A program made the position numbers and the translations under genes. Under the pieces are notes generated by a model. That model saw only the letters and a program-made list of their open reading frames with translations. It was not told the origin of the DNA and made no database searches. A stretch of 64,000 nucleotides of DNA from CAYJLF01 sp964371055 (lineage in GTDB: Bacteria; Eisenbacteria; RBG-16-71-46; CAIMUX01): positions 1 to 64,000 of the forward strand of contig CAYJLF010000014.1 in assembly GCA_964371055.1 (NCBI GenBank). The letters run 5' to 3'. Below are positions 32,948 through 41,622 of the stretch, piece after piece. The first letter of the stretch is position 1; each line of letters starts with the position of its first letter.

Positions 32948-35196
32948 GCCTCCCGACCTCCTCCGCCCTTCAGCAGGCGCCCGGCCGCGACCAGCATCAA
33001 AAACACCGTCAGGAGCCCGAAGATGACGGTGGCAAAGAGGCTCGACTCGCTCAGCGGGCCGAGCAGCTTCGATCCGACCGCCAGGTTCCACTTCAGGCCC
33101 ATGATCGCCGCCACGATCCCGGCGATCGTGCCGCCGGCGATGAGCCCGGAGGAGAGGAGCACCCCGGGGCTCATCTCGCCTTCCTCCCTCCGGCGCGCGA
33201 GACGCTTCTCGACCAGCCAGCGCGCGGCGCCTCCGACGAAGATCGGAGTCGAGGCCGACAACGGCAGGTAGACGCCGACGGCGAAGGGGAGCGAGGGAAT
33301 CCCGGCCAGCTCCAGCACCAGCGCGAGACAGACGCCGAGCAACACCAGCGACCAGGGCATCTGCCGCGACAGGATGCCGTCGATCAGAAACGACATCAGG
33401 GCCGCCTTCGGGGCATCGTACTTCTGCACCGGCGTACCGTCGTCCTGCTGGGTCAGCCGGCCGTTGACCCCCGGATCGACCAAGTAGCGGACGTTTCCTT
33501 CCGCATCGCAGAGGTATTTCCCGGAGGGAACGCCGGCCACCTCGCCGACCCGGACATGCTTCGCAAAGTAGAGTTCCCGATCGCCGACGGCGTAGGGCCC
33601 CTTCACCGGCTCGCGCGTCTCCGAGCCGTCCAACACCAGCGCCGCCGCCGGCAGCTCCTGCCGCGAGTAGACCGTCCCGCCGTCATTCAGCACGAGAAGC
33701 GTCACGCCGATGACGAGCGCGGAGGTCAGAGCTCCGATCAGGATCGCCACCTGCATGTGCCGCGGCGTTCCCCCGACCAGGTACCCCGTCTTCAAGTCCT
33801 GGGAAGTCGTCCCGCCGTTGCTGGCCGCGATGCAGACGATCCCGGCGACCGAGAGCGCGGTCAGCTTGTGGACCGCGCTGGTCCAGCCCAGGGCCAGGAA
33901 GATCAGACAGGTCATCAGTAGCGTCGCCACGGTCATGCCGGAGATCGGATTGGAGGATGAGCCGATCTCTCCGGTCAGGCGCGAGGAAACGGTCACGAAG
34001 AGAAAACCGAAGAGGACGATGCAGAGCGCGCCGACCAGGTTCATGTGGAGCATCGGCGCCAGGGTGATGGCGACGATGAGGCCGAGGCTGCCGAAGAGGA
34101 CGAACCGCATCGACAGGTCGCGTTCGGTGCGGGGCACCACGCGCGGCCCCGGCCCCGCCGCACCCTCCCCCGCGGGTGACGGCGTCGCGGCAGCTCCCAC
34201 GCTCCCGGCATCCCCGCGCCCGCGCGCGGAGATGTCGGCCAGTCCCTGGCGGATCGAGGCGATGATCATCGGCATCGCCTGGAACATGCTGATGATTCCT
34301 CCCGCCGCCACCGCGCCCGCGCCGATGTAGAGAACGTACGAACTGCGGATCTCGGCGGGGGACATGTCAGCGATCAGCTTCTCGGCCGGGAAGAGCGGCG
34401 CAGCCAGCTTCGAACCGAAGAAGACGATGGCGGGAATGAGAACCCAGGCGGCCAGCACGCCGCCGCCGACCATGATGCAGGAGATCCTGGTGCCGATGAT
34501 GTATCCCACCCCGAGCAGATGCGGCGCGATCTCCGCGGCGACGACCGCGCCCCGGAAGAATCCGATCGCCCGCTCGGGGATCTCGCGGAAGAGACGGAGC
34601 CCGTTGGCAAAGAACCAGTAGAGGAAGCCCAGTCCGAAGCCGCTGAAGACGAGCTTCGCGGAGGTCCCGCCCTTCTCCCCGACGATCAGCACCTCGGCGC
34701 ACGCGGTCCCTTCCGGGTAGGCGAGCGTCCCGTGCTGCCGCACGATGAAGGCGCGCCGCAGGGGGATCATCATCAGGATGCCGAGCAGTCCGCCCAGCAC
34801 GCCGACCAGCGCGACCCGAAGATATTCCAGGTTGTACCCCAGGATCAGGAGCGCGGGCATCGTTACTCCGACGCCGAAGGCGATCGACTCGCCGGCCGAT
34901 CCGGTCGTCTGCACCAGGTTGTTCTCGAGGATCGTGGCGTTGCGCCCGAAGATCGGCCGGAAGGCGCGGAAGAGCGTGATGGAGAGCACGGCAATCGGGA
35001 TCGAGGCGGAGACCGTCATCCCCACCTTCAGCACGAGGTAGAGAGAAGAGGCGCCGAAGACGATGCCGAGGATCGATCCCAGCAGAACGGCCGACCATGT
35101 GAACTCGGGGAGAACGACCTCGGCGGGAACGAAGGGGCGGAATTCCGCGGCCGCGTCACCCGCGTGGCCGCCACCGGAACCGGATCGGGTCTGCAT
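32944..35196 (-). CDS. OPT-family oligopeptide transporter
   Basis: The protein has 750 residues from ATG 35196 (GGGAGGAG). Many membrane segments are visible, with OPT signatures EFTWSAVLLGSILGIVFGASS, ENNLVQTTGSAGESIAFG, LAYPEGTACAEVLIVGEKGG, GSSSNPISGMTVATLL, SNGGTTSQDLKTGYLVGGTPRHMQ and AVGVYLPLSASTPIFVGG. A cytoplasmic, Pro/Ala/Gly-rich loop lies at about 315-345, and a soluble insertion lies at about 505-570 (VDPGVNGRLTQQDDGT). OPT carriers take up peptides or metal-ligand complexes using the proton gradient. No metallophore genes are nearby, so a peptide substrate is the default guess. Confidence 0.9.
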   Translation of the reverse strand: MQTRSGSGGGHAGDAAAEFRPFVPAEVVLPEFTWSAVLLGSILGIVFGASSLYLVLKVGMTVSASIPIAVLSITLFRAFRPIFGRNATILENNLVQTTGSAGESIAFGVGVTMPALLILGYNLEYLRVALVGVLGGLLGILMMIPLRRAFIVRQHGTLAYPEGTACAEVLIVGEKGGTSAKLVFSGFGLGFLYWFFANGLRLFREIPERAIGFFRGAVVAAEIAPHLLGVGYIIGTRISCIMVGGGVLAAWVLIPAIVFFGSKLAAPLFPAEKLIADMSPAEIRSSYVLYIGAGAVAAGGIISMFQAMPMIIASIRQGLADISARGRGDAGSVGAAATPSPAGEGAAGPGPRVVPRTERDLSMRFVLFGSLGLIVAITLAPMLHMNLVGALCIVLFGFLFVTVSSRLTGEIGSSSNPISGMTVATLLMTCLIFLALGWTSAVHKLTALSVAGIVCIAASNGGTTSQDLKTGYLVGGTPRHMQVAILIGALTSALVIGVTLLVLNDGGTVYSRQELPAAALVLDGSETREPVKGPYAVGDRELYFAKHVRVGEVAGVPSGKYLCDAEGNVRYLVDPGVNGRLTQQDDGTPVQKYDAPKAALMSFLIDGILSRQMPWSLVLLGVCLALVLELAGIPSLPFAVGVYLPLSASTPIFVGGAARWLVEKRLARRREEGEMSPGVLLSSGLIAGGTIAGIVAAIMGLKWNLAVGSKLLGPLSESSLFATVIFGLLTVFLMLVAAGRLLKGGGGREA

Positions 35197-35345
35197 CGAC
35201 GGCTCCTCCCAGGCGTCCCATGCGGCGCGGCGGGGACGCGACGGGACGGAGTGTCGCCGCCGCGGAGGGCGGGCGCAACGGACAAGACCGGGAGAGAGGA
35301 CCAGCGGCGTGAGGAAGCACCCTGCCAGGTCGACTACCCGCGAAC

Positions 35346-36347
35346 TCAGCCGCGGTCGCCTCCCCGACCCGCGGGGCGTCGCCGGCCACGGCGGGGTTGC
35401 CCTGACCCCGCGTCACGTCCCGGCCGGTGATCCGGATCGAGCCGACTCAGCCGATCCAGAGCCTCCACCGGCGAAGTCGGACGTTCCGGCGACTCGCCGG
35501 AGGCATCCTGATCACCCAGACCTTGCCTTCCACGCTCCGGGCTTCCGCCCTCCCGGCGCGGACCTCGCCGGCGACGGCGACGCGAAGAGTCGCGAGCCTC
35601 TCCGTCTCCCGCCGCTCCGTCGCCAGGCGCACCGCGCGCGCCTCGGACCACGACCGCCAAGGGGCGGTCGGAGGATGCTCCCCGTTCCCTCCCAGCATCC
35701 CGCGCCCCACCCGTGCGCGGGTCCACCCCCGGCGGTGGCGACGAGCCCCGCCGTCCGCCCCGCCGGCGAGCGTCCTCCCCCCGCTCCGGACCGCGGCCTG
35801 GTGCGCGGGGTCCTTCCGCGCCCGACCTGGAGCGATCGCTCTCGCGCTCCGCTCGCCGCTGACCGCTTCGGCCGGCCCGATCCGCGCGCCTTGATTCGGG
35901 CAGGCGGAGTTCACGCACGGTCGCCGGCGCGCGGAGCGCGAAGACGGTGGCGACGATCAGGAGCGCCCCGCGCATGCCGTCGATGAGGAGAAACGCCGGA
36001 TGGCGGAAAACGGCGAAGATGACGGTGGAAGAGGCGATGAGCCAGAACCCGAAGAGAAGCACGACGGCGTAGGCCTCCTCTTTCCCGCGACGCATCCACA
36101 CCAGGGCCAGTCCCTGGAGGGCGGCGAAGCAGAGAAGGCAGAGGCCGAGCACGAGGCCAAGGAGCCGGATCTCGCCGGCGGTCCCGCCCGGTCCGGGCGG
36201 CCGCGGGGGGGGGCCCCAGAGGCCGGCGTCGCGGATCGAGGGGAGCCACTGGCGCACGTAGGACGGCCAGAAGGCGCCGGCCCAGACGCCCAGGACGACG
36301 TCCAGGAGGGCCGAGAGGCTCAGGAGGACAACAAGGATACGGATCAT
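35346..36347 (-). CDS. Small membrane protein with long Arg-rich disordered tail
   Basis: The protein has 333 residues from ATG 36347 (GGGGGAGGAG). Residues 1-160 hold four membrane segments (ILVVLLSLSALLDVVLGVWAG, LLGLVLGLCLLCFAALQGLA, AVVLLFGFWLIASSTVIFAV, LLIDGMRGALLIVATVFAL). From about residue 165 the sequence is nearly all Arg, Gly, Pro, Glu, Ser and Asp, with runs like RRRRRRGPRREGG. It is predicted to be disordered and strongly basic. The frame stays open through GC-rich DNA, so part of the tail could be a read-through artefact; a frameshift near 35890 would end the protein close to the last membrane segment. If real, the tail might bind nucleic acid or phospholipid. I recognise no family. 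Confidence 0.55.
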   Translation of the reverse strand: MIRILVVLLSLSALLDVVLGVWAGAFWPSYVRQWLPSIRDAGLWGPPPRPPGPGGTAGEIRLLGLVLGLCLLCFAALQGLALVWMRRGKEEAYAVVLLFGFWLIASSTVIFAVFRHPAFLLIDGMRGALLIVATVFALRAPATVRELRLPESRRADRAGRSGQRRAERESDRSRSGAEGPRAPGRGPERGEDARRRGGRRGSSPPPGVDPRTGGARDAGRERGASSDRPLAVVVRGARGAPGDGAAGDGEARDSSRRRRRRGPRREGGSPERGRQGLGDQDASGESPERPTSPVEALDRLSRLDPDHRPGRDAGSGQPRRGRRRPAGRGGDRG

Positions 36348-36631
36348 AGACTCCTCCCCCGGTGCGTCGGCGTGGTCGTCCGACCGGCCGGGGCGATGCA
36401 TCGCCGATTGCGATCAAAGGACAGCCGGGTCAATCTAGGAACGGCGACCGCGCCGTGTCAATCAAAGGCCCTGGAGGCCGGCCCGGGCCGGACCGGCTCC
36501 CGGGCCGCGCCGCGCGGGCCCCGCCCCCTCCCCCGCGACGACGCGGCGCGGACCGACGTTGTGAGCGGGCCGTCGATTGGGTAGAGTGCAGAGGTTATGT
36601 CCGCGGCCCGGAAGCACCGGAGGAGGAGGAG
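36348..36631. other. Divergent intergenic region
   Basis: This 284-bp region is between the Arg-rich-tail gene and the response regulator. It contains the response-regulator promoter at 36559-36587 and very GC-rich DNA around 36460-36550. No further gene is seen. Confidence 0.5.
36559..36587 (+). promoter_or_regulatory. Promoter TTGTGA-17-TAGAGT
   Basis: TTGTGA (36559-36564) and TAGAGT (36582-36587), 17-bp spacer, lie about 38 nt upstream of the response regulator start. The site is likely to drive the three-gene signalling operon. Confidence 0.6.
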
Positions 36632-37045
36632 ATGAGCAAGGCCAAGATCCTGCTGGTGGATGACGATCCCGACCTCGTGGAGGCGATGCGGATGGTCCTC
36701 GAGGGTGCAGGGTACGACTGCGTGCACGCCCTCAGCGGATCGCGCGCGCTGGAGATGCTCCCCCGGGAGAAGCCGGACCTCATGGTGCTCGACGTCATGA
36801 TGGACGACATGACGGAGGGGTTCCATGTCGCCTACAAGATCCGCAAGCCAGAGGCGGGACTCGAGCCGTTCCGGGACATCCCGATCATCATGCTGACCGC
36901 AATCGGGCAGCGCACCGGCATGAAGTTCGACCGCACCACCGACGGCGACTACCTCCCGGTGGACGAGTTCCTCGAGAAGCCGGTGCAGCCGAGCGTGCTG
37001 ATCGAGAAGGTCCGCGGGTTGCTGGAGGCCCGCTCGCGGGGTTGA
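36632..37045 (+). CDS. Single-domain response regulator
   Basis: The protein has 137 residues, receiver domain only. The start ATG 36632 follows GGAGGAGGAG. Acidic pocket residues are VDDDPD (10-14), phospho-acceptor Asp54 in LMVLDVMMDD, the switch Thr in IIMLTA (about 89), and Lys116 in EKPVQP. There is no output domain, so it would act by protein contact, for example on the kinase encoded 4 nt downstream. The alpha2-alpha3 region is slightly extended (EGFHVAYKIRKPEAGLEPF), as in several stand-alone receivers from sediment bacteria. Confidence 0.9.
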   Translation: MSKAKILLVDDDPDLVEAMRMVLEGAGYDCVHALSGSRALEMLPREKPDLMVLDVMMDDMTEGFHVAYKIRKPEAGLEPFRDIPIIMLTAIGQRTGMKFDRTTDGDYLPVDEFLEKPVQPSVLIEKVRGLLEARSRG

Positions 37046-37049
37046 CGCC

Positions 37050-38282
37050 GTGGGCCTGAGCTGGTGGCAGATCGTGCCGCCCCTCGCTCTGACGATCTCG
37101 GCCGGGGTCCTGGCCGTTCGCTACCGTCGCCTGCAGCGCGGCGTCGCGGTGACGCGCCGGCGGCTCATCCGGGAGGAAGAGCGCCTCGTCGGCAGCCTGG
37201 CGCTGGCCGAGGAGACGGTCCACCGCATCCTCCTCACCTCCGAGACGGGCGCGACGCTGCGCCGCACCGCCGTGCATTGCGCCGAATTGCTCGACCTGGC
37301 CGGCGTGCGGATCGAGCTGGACGCCTCCGCGGTGACGGGTCTGGCCCCCGATGATGCGCAGGTCCAGCATGGCTCGTGCGAGGGGGCCAACACGCAGAGG
37401 CTCCCGTTGCGAGTGCGGGACCGGCAGATCGGCTCCTTCTGGTTCACGCCGCGGATCGATCGCCCGCTGCAGATCCGAGAACTGCACTTCCTTCGCCTGA
37501 TGGCCAACCTGATCGGCATCGGGATCGAAAACCTCCTCTTCCACCGCCAGGTCCGCGACGCGACCGAGGACAAGGCGCGGTTCATCCTGGCGACCACGCA
37601 TGACCTGCGCTCCCCCATGACCACGATCGAGCAGCTCGCCTCGGTCCTCCTCGACGGCTATGCCGGGCCGCTGACCGAGAAGCAGAGGGACCTGGTGCTG
37701 AAGATCCGCGGACGGGGCGAGCATCAGCTCCAGCTGATCAGCGATCTTCTGAATCTGGCATCCGGCCTCGACGGCTACCCGACGCCCCGCGAATCGGCCC
37801 GCGTCTCGCTCGCGGCGCTCTTCGACTCCCAGGTGGAGGCCCTCCGGCCGGCGTGCGAGGCGAAGGAAATCGTCTGCGAAGCCCGGCGGGACGAGGCGCC
37901 CCTCGAGCGGTCGGCGGTCCGAGGGGACCTCGAGAACATCTTCAGCAACCTATTCAGCAACGCGGTCAAGTACACTCCCAACGGCGGGCGGGTGACGGCG
38001 ACCCTCGAGGCCGCGGCCGGGGAGTGTGTCCTGCGGGTGGCCGACACCGGCATCGGCATTCCGGCGGAGTCGCTCCCGCACCTGTTCCGGGAGTACTATC
38101 GCGCTCCGAACGCGCGGGAGCTGACGCGGCACGGCACCGGCCTGGGGCTGGCGCTGGTGCGGCAGCTCGTGCGAAAGTACGATGGCAGGATCCGGGTGGA
38201 GAGCCGGCTGAACGAGGGAACCCTGGTCGAGGTAGTCCTGCCGGTCGACGACGGCCGGAGGACGGAAGGAGGACCGGCGTGA
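37050..38282 (+). CDS. Membrane sensor histidine kinase (GAF-like + HisKA + HATPase)
   Basis: The protein has 410 residues with GTG start. One N-terminal membrane segment (about 5-25) is followed by a helical linker. A GAF-like sensor region lies at about 50-165 (LRRTAVHCAELLDLAGVRIEL, LHFLRLMANLIGIGIEN). The H box is ATTHDLRSPMTTIEQLAS (His about 184). N box is NLFSNAVKYTPNGG (about 300), G1 is VADTGIGIP (about 331), and G2 is HGTGLGLALVRQLV. It autophosphorylates and presumably signals to the single-domain regulator just upstream. No good ribosome site precedes the GTG, so it probably depends on coupling to the upstream gene. The next gene starts within its stop codon (GTGA). Confidence 0.88.
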   Translation: MGLSWWQIVPPLALTISAGVLAVRYRRLQRGVAVTRRRLIREEERLVGSLALAEETVHRILLTSETGATLRRTAVHCAELLDLAGVRIELDASAVTGLAPDDAQVQHGSCEGANTQRLPLRVRDRQIGSFWFTPRIDRPLQIRELHFLRLMANLIGIGIENLLFHRQVRDATEDKARFILATTHDLRSPMTTIEQLASVLLDGYAGPLTEKQRDLVLKIRGRGEHQLQLISDLLNLASGLDGYPTPRESARVSLAALFDSQVEALRPACEAKEIVCEARRDEAPLERSAVRGDLENIFSNLFSNAVKYTPNGGRVTATLEAAAGECVLRVADTGIGIPAESLPHLFREYYRAPNARELTRHGTGLGLALVRQLVRKYDGRIRVESRLNEGTLVEVVLPVDDGRRTEGGPA

Positions 38283-38758
38283 CCGAGCGGAAGATGCGGG
38301 TGGGTGGGGTACAGGTTTACCAGGATCTCGCGATGATTTCGATCCTGGGCACGCCGCACGGTCCGGGGATGGCCGGCGTCGTCCTGGAGACGCTGGGCGC
38401 CGGCGGCATCAACGCCGAGTTCATCTCCTGCTGTCCCGACTCCGGAGGAGGCGACAACATCGTCGTCTGCGTGCACCGCTCGAAGCTGACCGACGCGCTG
38501 GACGCGCTCGGCCCCGCCCAGGCGCGTCTCTCCCCCGTCGGGATGGCGACCACCGAGGGGCTGGTGGGGCTCGCGGTCTTCGGACCCCACTTCCGGGAAA
38601 TCCCGGCGGTCGCGGGGCACATCTTCCGCGCCCTGGCCGATGCGGGGATTAACATCGTGGCGATCTCGACCTCGGTCTCGAGCGTGACCTCCGTCTTCGA
38701 CGCCACGATGCTCGAGCCGGCTTTGGCCTCACTGCATCGGCGGTTCGACATCGGATGA
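38279..38758 (+). CDS. Tandem ACT-domain protein (aspartokinase-regulatory-like)
   Basis: The protein has 159 residues from GTG 38279, overlapping the kinase stop (GTGA), with AAGGAGG upstream. It contains two ACT-type ligand-binding units. The first is MISILGTPHGPGMAGVVLETLGAGGINAEFIS (about 20-50). The second is VGLAVFGPHFREIPAVAGHIFRALADAGINIVAIS (about 95-130), with SVSSVTSVFD matching the regulatory domain of aspartate kinase. No kinase domain is attached. ACT pairs bind amino acids. Its placement in a two-component operon suggests it feeds a metabolite signal into, or is controlled with, that system. That link is inference. Confidence 0.82.
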   Translation: MTERKMRVGGVQVYQDLAMISILGTPHGPGMAGVVLETLGAGGINAEFISCCPDSGGGDNIVVCVHRSKLTDALDALGPAQARLSPVGMATTEGLVGLAVFGPHFREIPAVAGHIFRALADAGINIVAISTSVSSVTSVFDATMLEPALASLHRRFDIG

Positions 38759-38791
38759 GGGGGGTGGGACGAGACCCACGTCCCGCCCGCC

Positions 38792-41107
38792 TCACTCCTC
38801 CGCGTCGCGCGGCCGTCTCCGGAGCAACCGCTCCTGGCTGCTGACCGGTTCCTCGCCGGGCGCGACCGCGACCCGTTCGTAGACCCCGTCGCCCCGCAAC
38901 ACCCGGGCCTTTACGTTGTCTGCCAGGCAGGCCGCCAGCACCTCGTCCCGCAGATAGCGCACTAGGCCAGGCTCGACGACCGGAAAGAGGACTTCAACGC
39001 GCCGGTTGATGTTGCGCGGCATCAGGTCGGCGCTGCCCAGGTAGATCTCTTCCGCACCGTCGTTGCCGAACCAGAAGATGCGGCTGTGTTCGAGGAAACG
39101 GCCGACGATACTGCGGACGCGGATCCGCTCGGAGAGGCCCGGGAGCCCCGGCCGCAGGCAGCAGATCCCGCGCACGATCAGGTCGCACTCGACTCCGGCC
39201 TGCGACGCGGCGTAGAGCAGCTTGATCATCGGTCGATCGACGAGGGAGTTGACCTTGAAGATGAGCCGCGCCGGGCGTCCCGCGCGCGCCTGCGCGATCT
39301 CGCGCTGGATCAGCTCCTCGAGACGGCGGCGCAGGTTGATCGGCGCGACGAGCAGGCTCCGGTAATCGTTCTTCGCCGAGTACCCGGTGAGGTAGTTGAA
39401 CAGATCGGTGGCATCGGCCCCGATCTCCTCGTCGCAGGTGAAGCAGCCGAGATCGGTGTAGAGGGTCGAGGTGACCGAGTTATAGTTACCGGTCGCGAGG
39501 TGGACATAGCGACGAAGCCGCTTCCCCTCCCGACGGACGACGAGAGCGACCTTGGAGTGGGTCTTCAGTCCCAGGAGGCCATAGACAACGTGCACCCCCT
39601 GCGCCTCCAGCGCGCGGGCCCATTGGATGTTGCTCTCCTCGTCGAACCGGGCCTTCAGCTCGACCAGCACCGCCACCTGTTTTCCGTTCTCCTGCGCGTC
39701 CAGCAGCGCCTCCACCACAGGCGAATTCCGCCCGACGCGGTAGAGCGTCATCTTGATCGCCAGCACCTCCGGATCGTGGGCGGCCGTTCGCAGGAAGTCG
39801 ATGACCGGCTGGAAGGAGTCGTAGGGATGGTGCAGCAATCTCGGCCGGCGCCGGATCGCCGCGAAGAGGTCGCGCTTCTCCGTGCGGTTGTCGAGCGCCG
39901 GCTCGACCGCGGGGAGAAACGGCGCCTCCTTCAGATCATGCCGCTCGATCCGGTAGACCTCCCACAGACATCCGAGATTGAGCGGGCCATCGAGCGGATA
40001 GACGTCGTTGGGGTCGACCCCGAGGTTCTGCCGCAGGATCCCGCGGATGTGCGCCGGCATGCCCAGGTGCAGCGTGAGGCGGGTCACGGTGCCGAAGCGT
40101 CTGCGGCGCACACCTTCCTCGATCGTTTCGAGCAGGTCGTCCGCCTCGAGTTCCTGGATGACCATGTCGGCGTTCCGCGTCACGCGGAAAGGATGGGACT
40201 CGACGACCGTCATTCCGGGGAAAAGCCGGTCTAAGTGCGTGGCGATGAGCTGATCGAGCCAGACGAAGGTGTGGGTGTGCGGCACGGTGCCGTTCTTCCG
40301 CAAGCCACCGCTCCGTTTCTTCACTGGCACCAACTGCGGCAGAGTCGCGGGCACCTTGACGCGCGCGAACCGCTCCTGTCCCTCCGGATCCCGGATGACG
40401 ACCGCCAGGTTCATCGAGAGATTCGAGATGTGGGGAAAGGGCCGCCCGGGATCGAAGGCGAGCGGGGTCAGGACCGGGTAGACATGCTCCTCGAAGTACT
40501 CCCGCGCGCGCTCCCGCTGCTTGTCCGACAACTCGTGGTAGTCGAGAAGCTGGATCCCCTCCGCCGCCAGCGCCGGCATCAGCTCCTGCCGCAGGCAGAG
40601 CCGCGCCCGCCCCATGAGATCGGTCGCCCGGCGGCGGATGGCGACGAGCTGTTCCGCCGGCGTCATCCCGTCGGGAGGGAGGTCGAAGACTCCGGCTTCG
40701 AGCTGCTGCTTCAGTCCCGCCACCCGCACCATGAAGAACTCGTCCAGGTTGCTGCCGACGATGGCCAGGAACTTGAGCCGCTCCAGCAGAGGGTTCTTTG
40801 GATCGACGGCCTCCTCCAGAACCCGTTCCTGGAAATCGAGCAGAGAGAGTTCGCGGTTGATGTACGCGCGCTGGTCTCCCGGGGTCAGCCCCGACCAGGA
40901 GTCGATTGCGGGCGTCGCGGCTTCGACGCCTGCCGCCGTCTTGATCTCGACACCGTCCGACTCGATCTCCAGAGCCGCCGGTTCGGTTTCCGGCACCTCC
41001 GGGTCAGCATCGCAGGGCTCCACCTCGCCGGGATCGACTGGCAGAACGCCCGGATTCCGCGGACGGGGCCGACGTCGACCGTATTGCGATCTAGTCTCAG
41101 GGACCAT
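38792..41107 (-). CDS. ppk: Polyphosphate kinase 1
   Basis: The protein has 771 residues from ATG 41107 (GAGGAGGG). It makes and degrades polyphosphate from ATP. Signatures are YINRELSLLDFQERVLEEA, FLAIVGSNLDEFFMVRVAGL, HHPYDSFQPVIDFLRTAAHDPEVLAIKMTLYR-type block, the autophosphorylated His in RRYVHLATGNYNSVTSTLYTD, and the second His in VGRFLEHSRIFWFGN. The C-terminus has GSADLMPRNINRRVEVLFPV. Before the conserved start lies an unusual Pro/Glu-rich extension of about 80 residues. The gene is convergent with the ACT gene (33 bp apart) and divergent from the Nfu-like gene. Confidence 0.95.
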   Translation of the reverse strand: MVPETRSQYGRRRPRPRNPGVLPVDPGEVEPCDADPEVPETEPAALEIESDGVEIKTAAGVEAATPAIDSWSGLTPGDQRAYINRELSLLDFQERVLEEAVDPKNPLLERLKFLAIVGSNLDEFFMVRVAGLKQQLEAGVFDLPPDGMTPAEQLVAIRRRATDLMGRARLCLRQELMPALAAEGIQLLDYHELSDKQRERAREYFEEHVYPVLTPLAFDPGRPFPHISNLSMNLAVVIRDPEGQERFARVKVPATLPQLVPVKKRSGGLRKNGTVPHTHTFVWLDQLIATHLDRLFPGMTVVESHPFRVTRNADMVIQELEADDLLETIEEGVRRRRFGTVTRLTLHLGMPAHIRGILRQNLGVDPNDVYPLDGPLNLGCLWEVYRIERHDLKEAPFLPAVEPALDNRTEKRDLFAAIRRRPRLLHHPYDSFQPVIDFLRTAAHDPEVLAIKMTLYRVGRNSPVVEALLDAQENGKQVAVLVELKARFDEESNIQWARALEAQGVHVVYGLLGLKTHSKVALVVRREGKRLRRYVHLATGNYNSVTSTLYTDLGCFTCDEEIGADATDLFNYLTGYSAKNDYRSLLVAPINLRRRLEELIQREIAQARAGRPARLIFKVNSLVDRPMIKLLYAASQAGVECDLIVRGICCLRPGLPGLSERIRVRSIVGRFLEHSRIFWFGNDGAEEIYLGSADLMPRNINRRVEVLFPVVEPGLVRYLRDEVLAACLADNVKARVLRGDGVYERVAVAPGEEPVSSQERLLRRRPRDAEE

Positions 41108-41316
41108 CTTTCCCTCCTCGCCGAGGCGACGAGAATACCACGGCACCGCGGTACGCCCGGATCGCGCGCCCCGACCCGCGATCCTTCGCAAACCGGAGGC
41201 GTCAATGTCGGGTGACCTCCCCCCCGACCAAGGCTAAGATCCTCCCCACGGAAGCGAAGCCACGCGGATGACCGATCCTTGCGAGCCCGATCCGGCTCGG
41301 AGGAGAAGGAGCGGAC

Positions 41317-41622
41317 ATGAGTCCCAGTGCCGGGCCCGGAATCGACTACTCCCCGACGCCGAACCCCAACGCGATGAAGTTCACGCTCGAGTTCAGGGTG
41401 GGAAAACCCGGCGGCACGTCGTACACCACGCGGTTCGACGCCCTCGGCGATCCGCTCGGTGAGGCGCTCTTCGAGGTGCCGGGGGTGGCCGGCGTCTTCG
41501 TCATGGCCGACTTCGTGACGATCACCAAGGATCCGGCCGCCGCCTGGGAAGAGATGATCCCGGCGCTCGCCGCGGCCTTGCGGCGGGTCCTCGACCAGCA
41601 AGGAGGGATGGATGATGCATGA
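41317..41622 (+). CDS. Nfu/NifU N-terminal-domain protein
   Basis: The protein has 101 residues from ATG 41317 (GAAGGAGC). YSPTPNPNAMKFTLE is the hallmark of the Scaffold_Nfu_N domain (PF08712). It continues with LGDPLGEALFEVPGVAGVFVMADFVTITKD and AAWEEMIPALAAALRRVL. The C-terminal CxxC cluster-binding domain of full Nfu proteins is absent, so a direct Fe-S scaffold role is doubtful. Its stop lies inside the next gene (11-nt overlap), so the two are translationally coupled. Confidence 0.85.
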   Translation: MSPSAGPGIDYSPTPNPNAMKFTLEFRVGKPGGTSYTTRFDALGDPLGEALFEVPGVAGVFVMADFVTITKDPAAAWEEMIPALAAALRRVLDQQGGMDDA

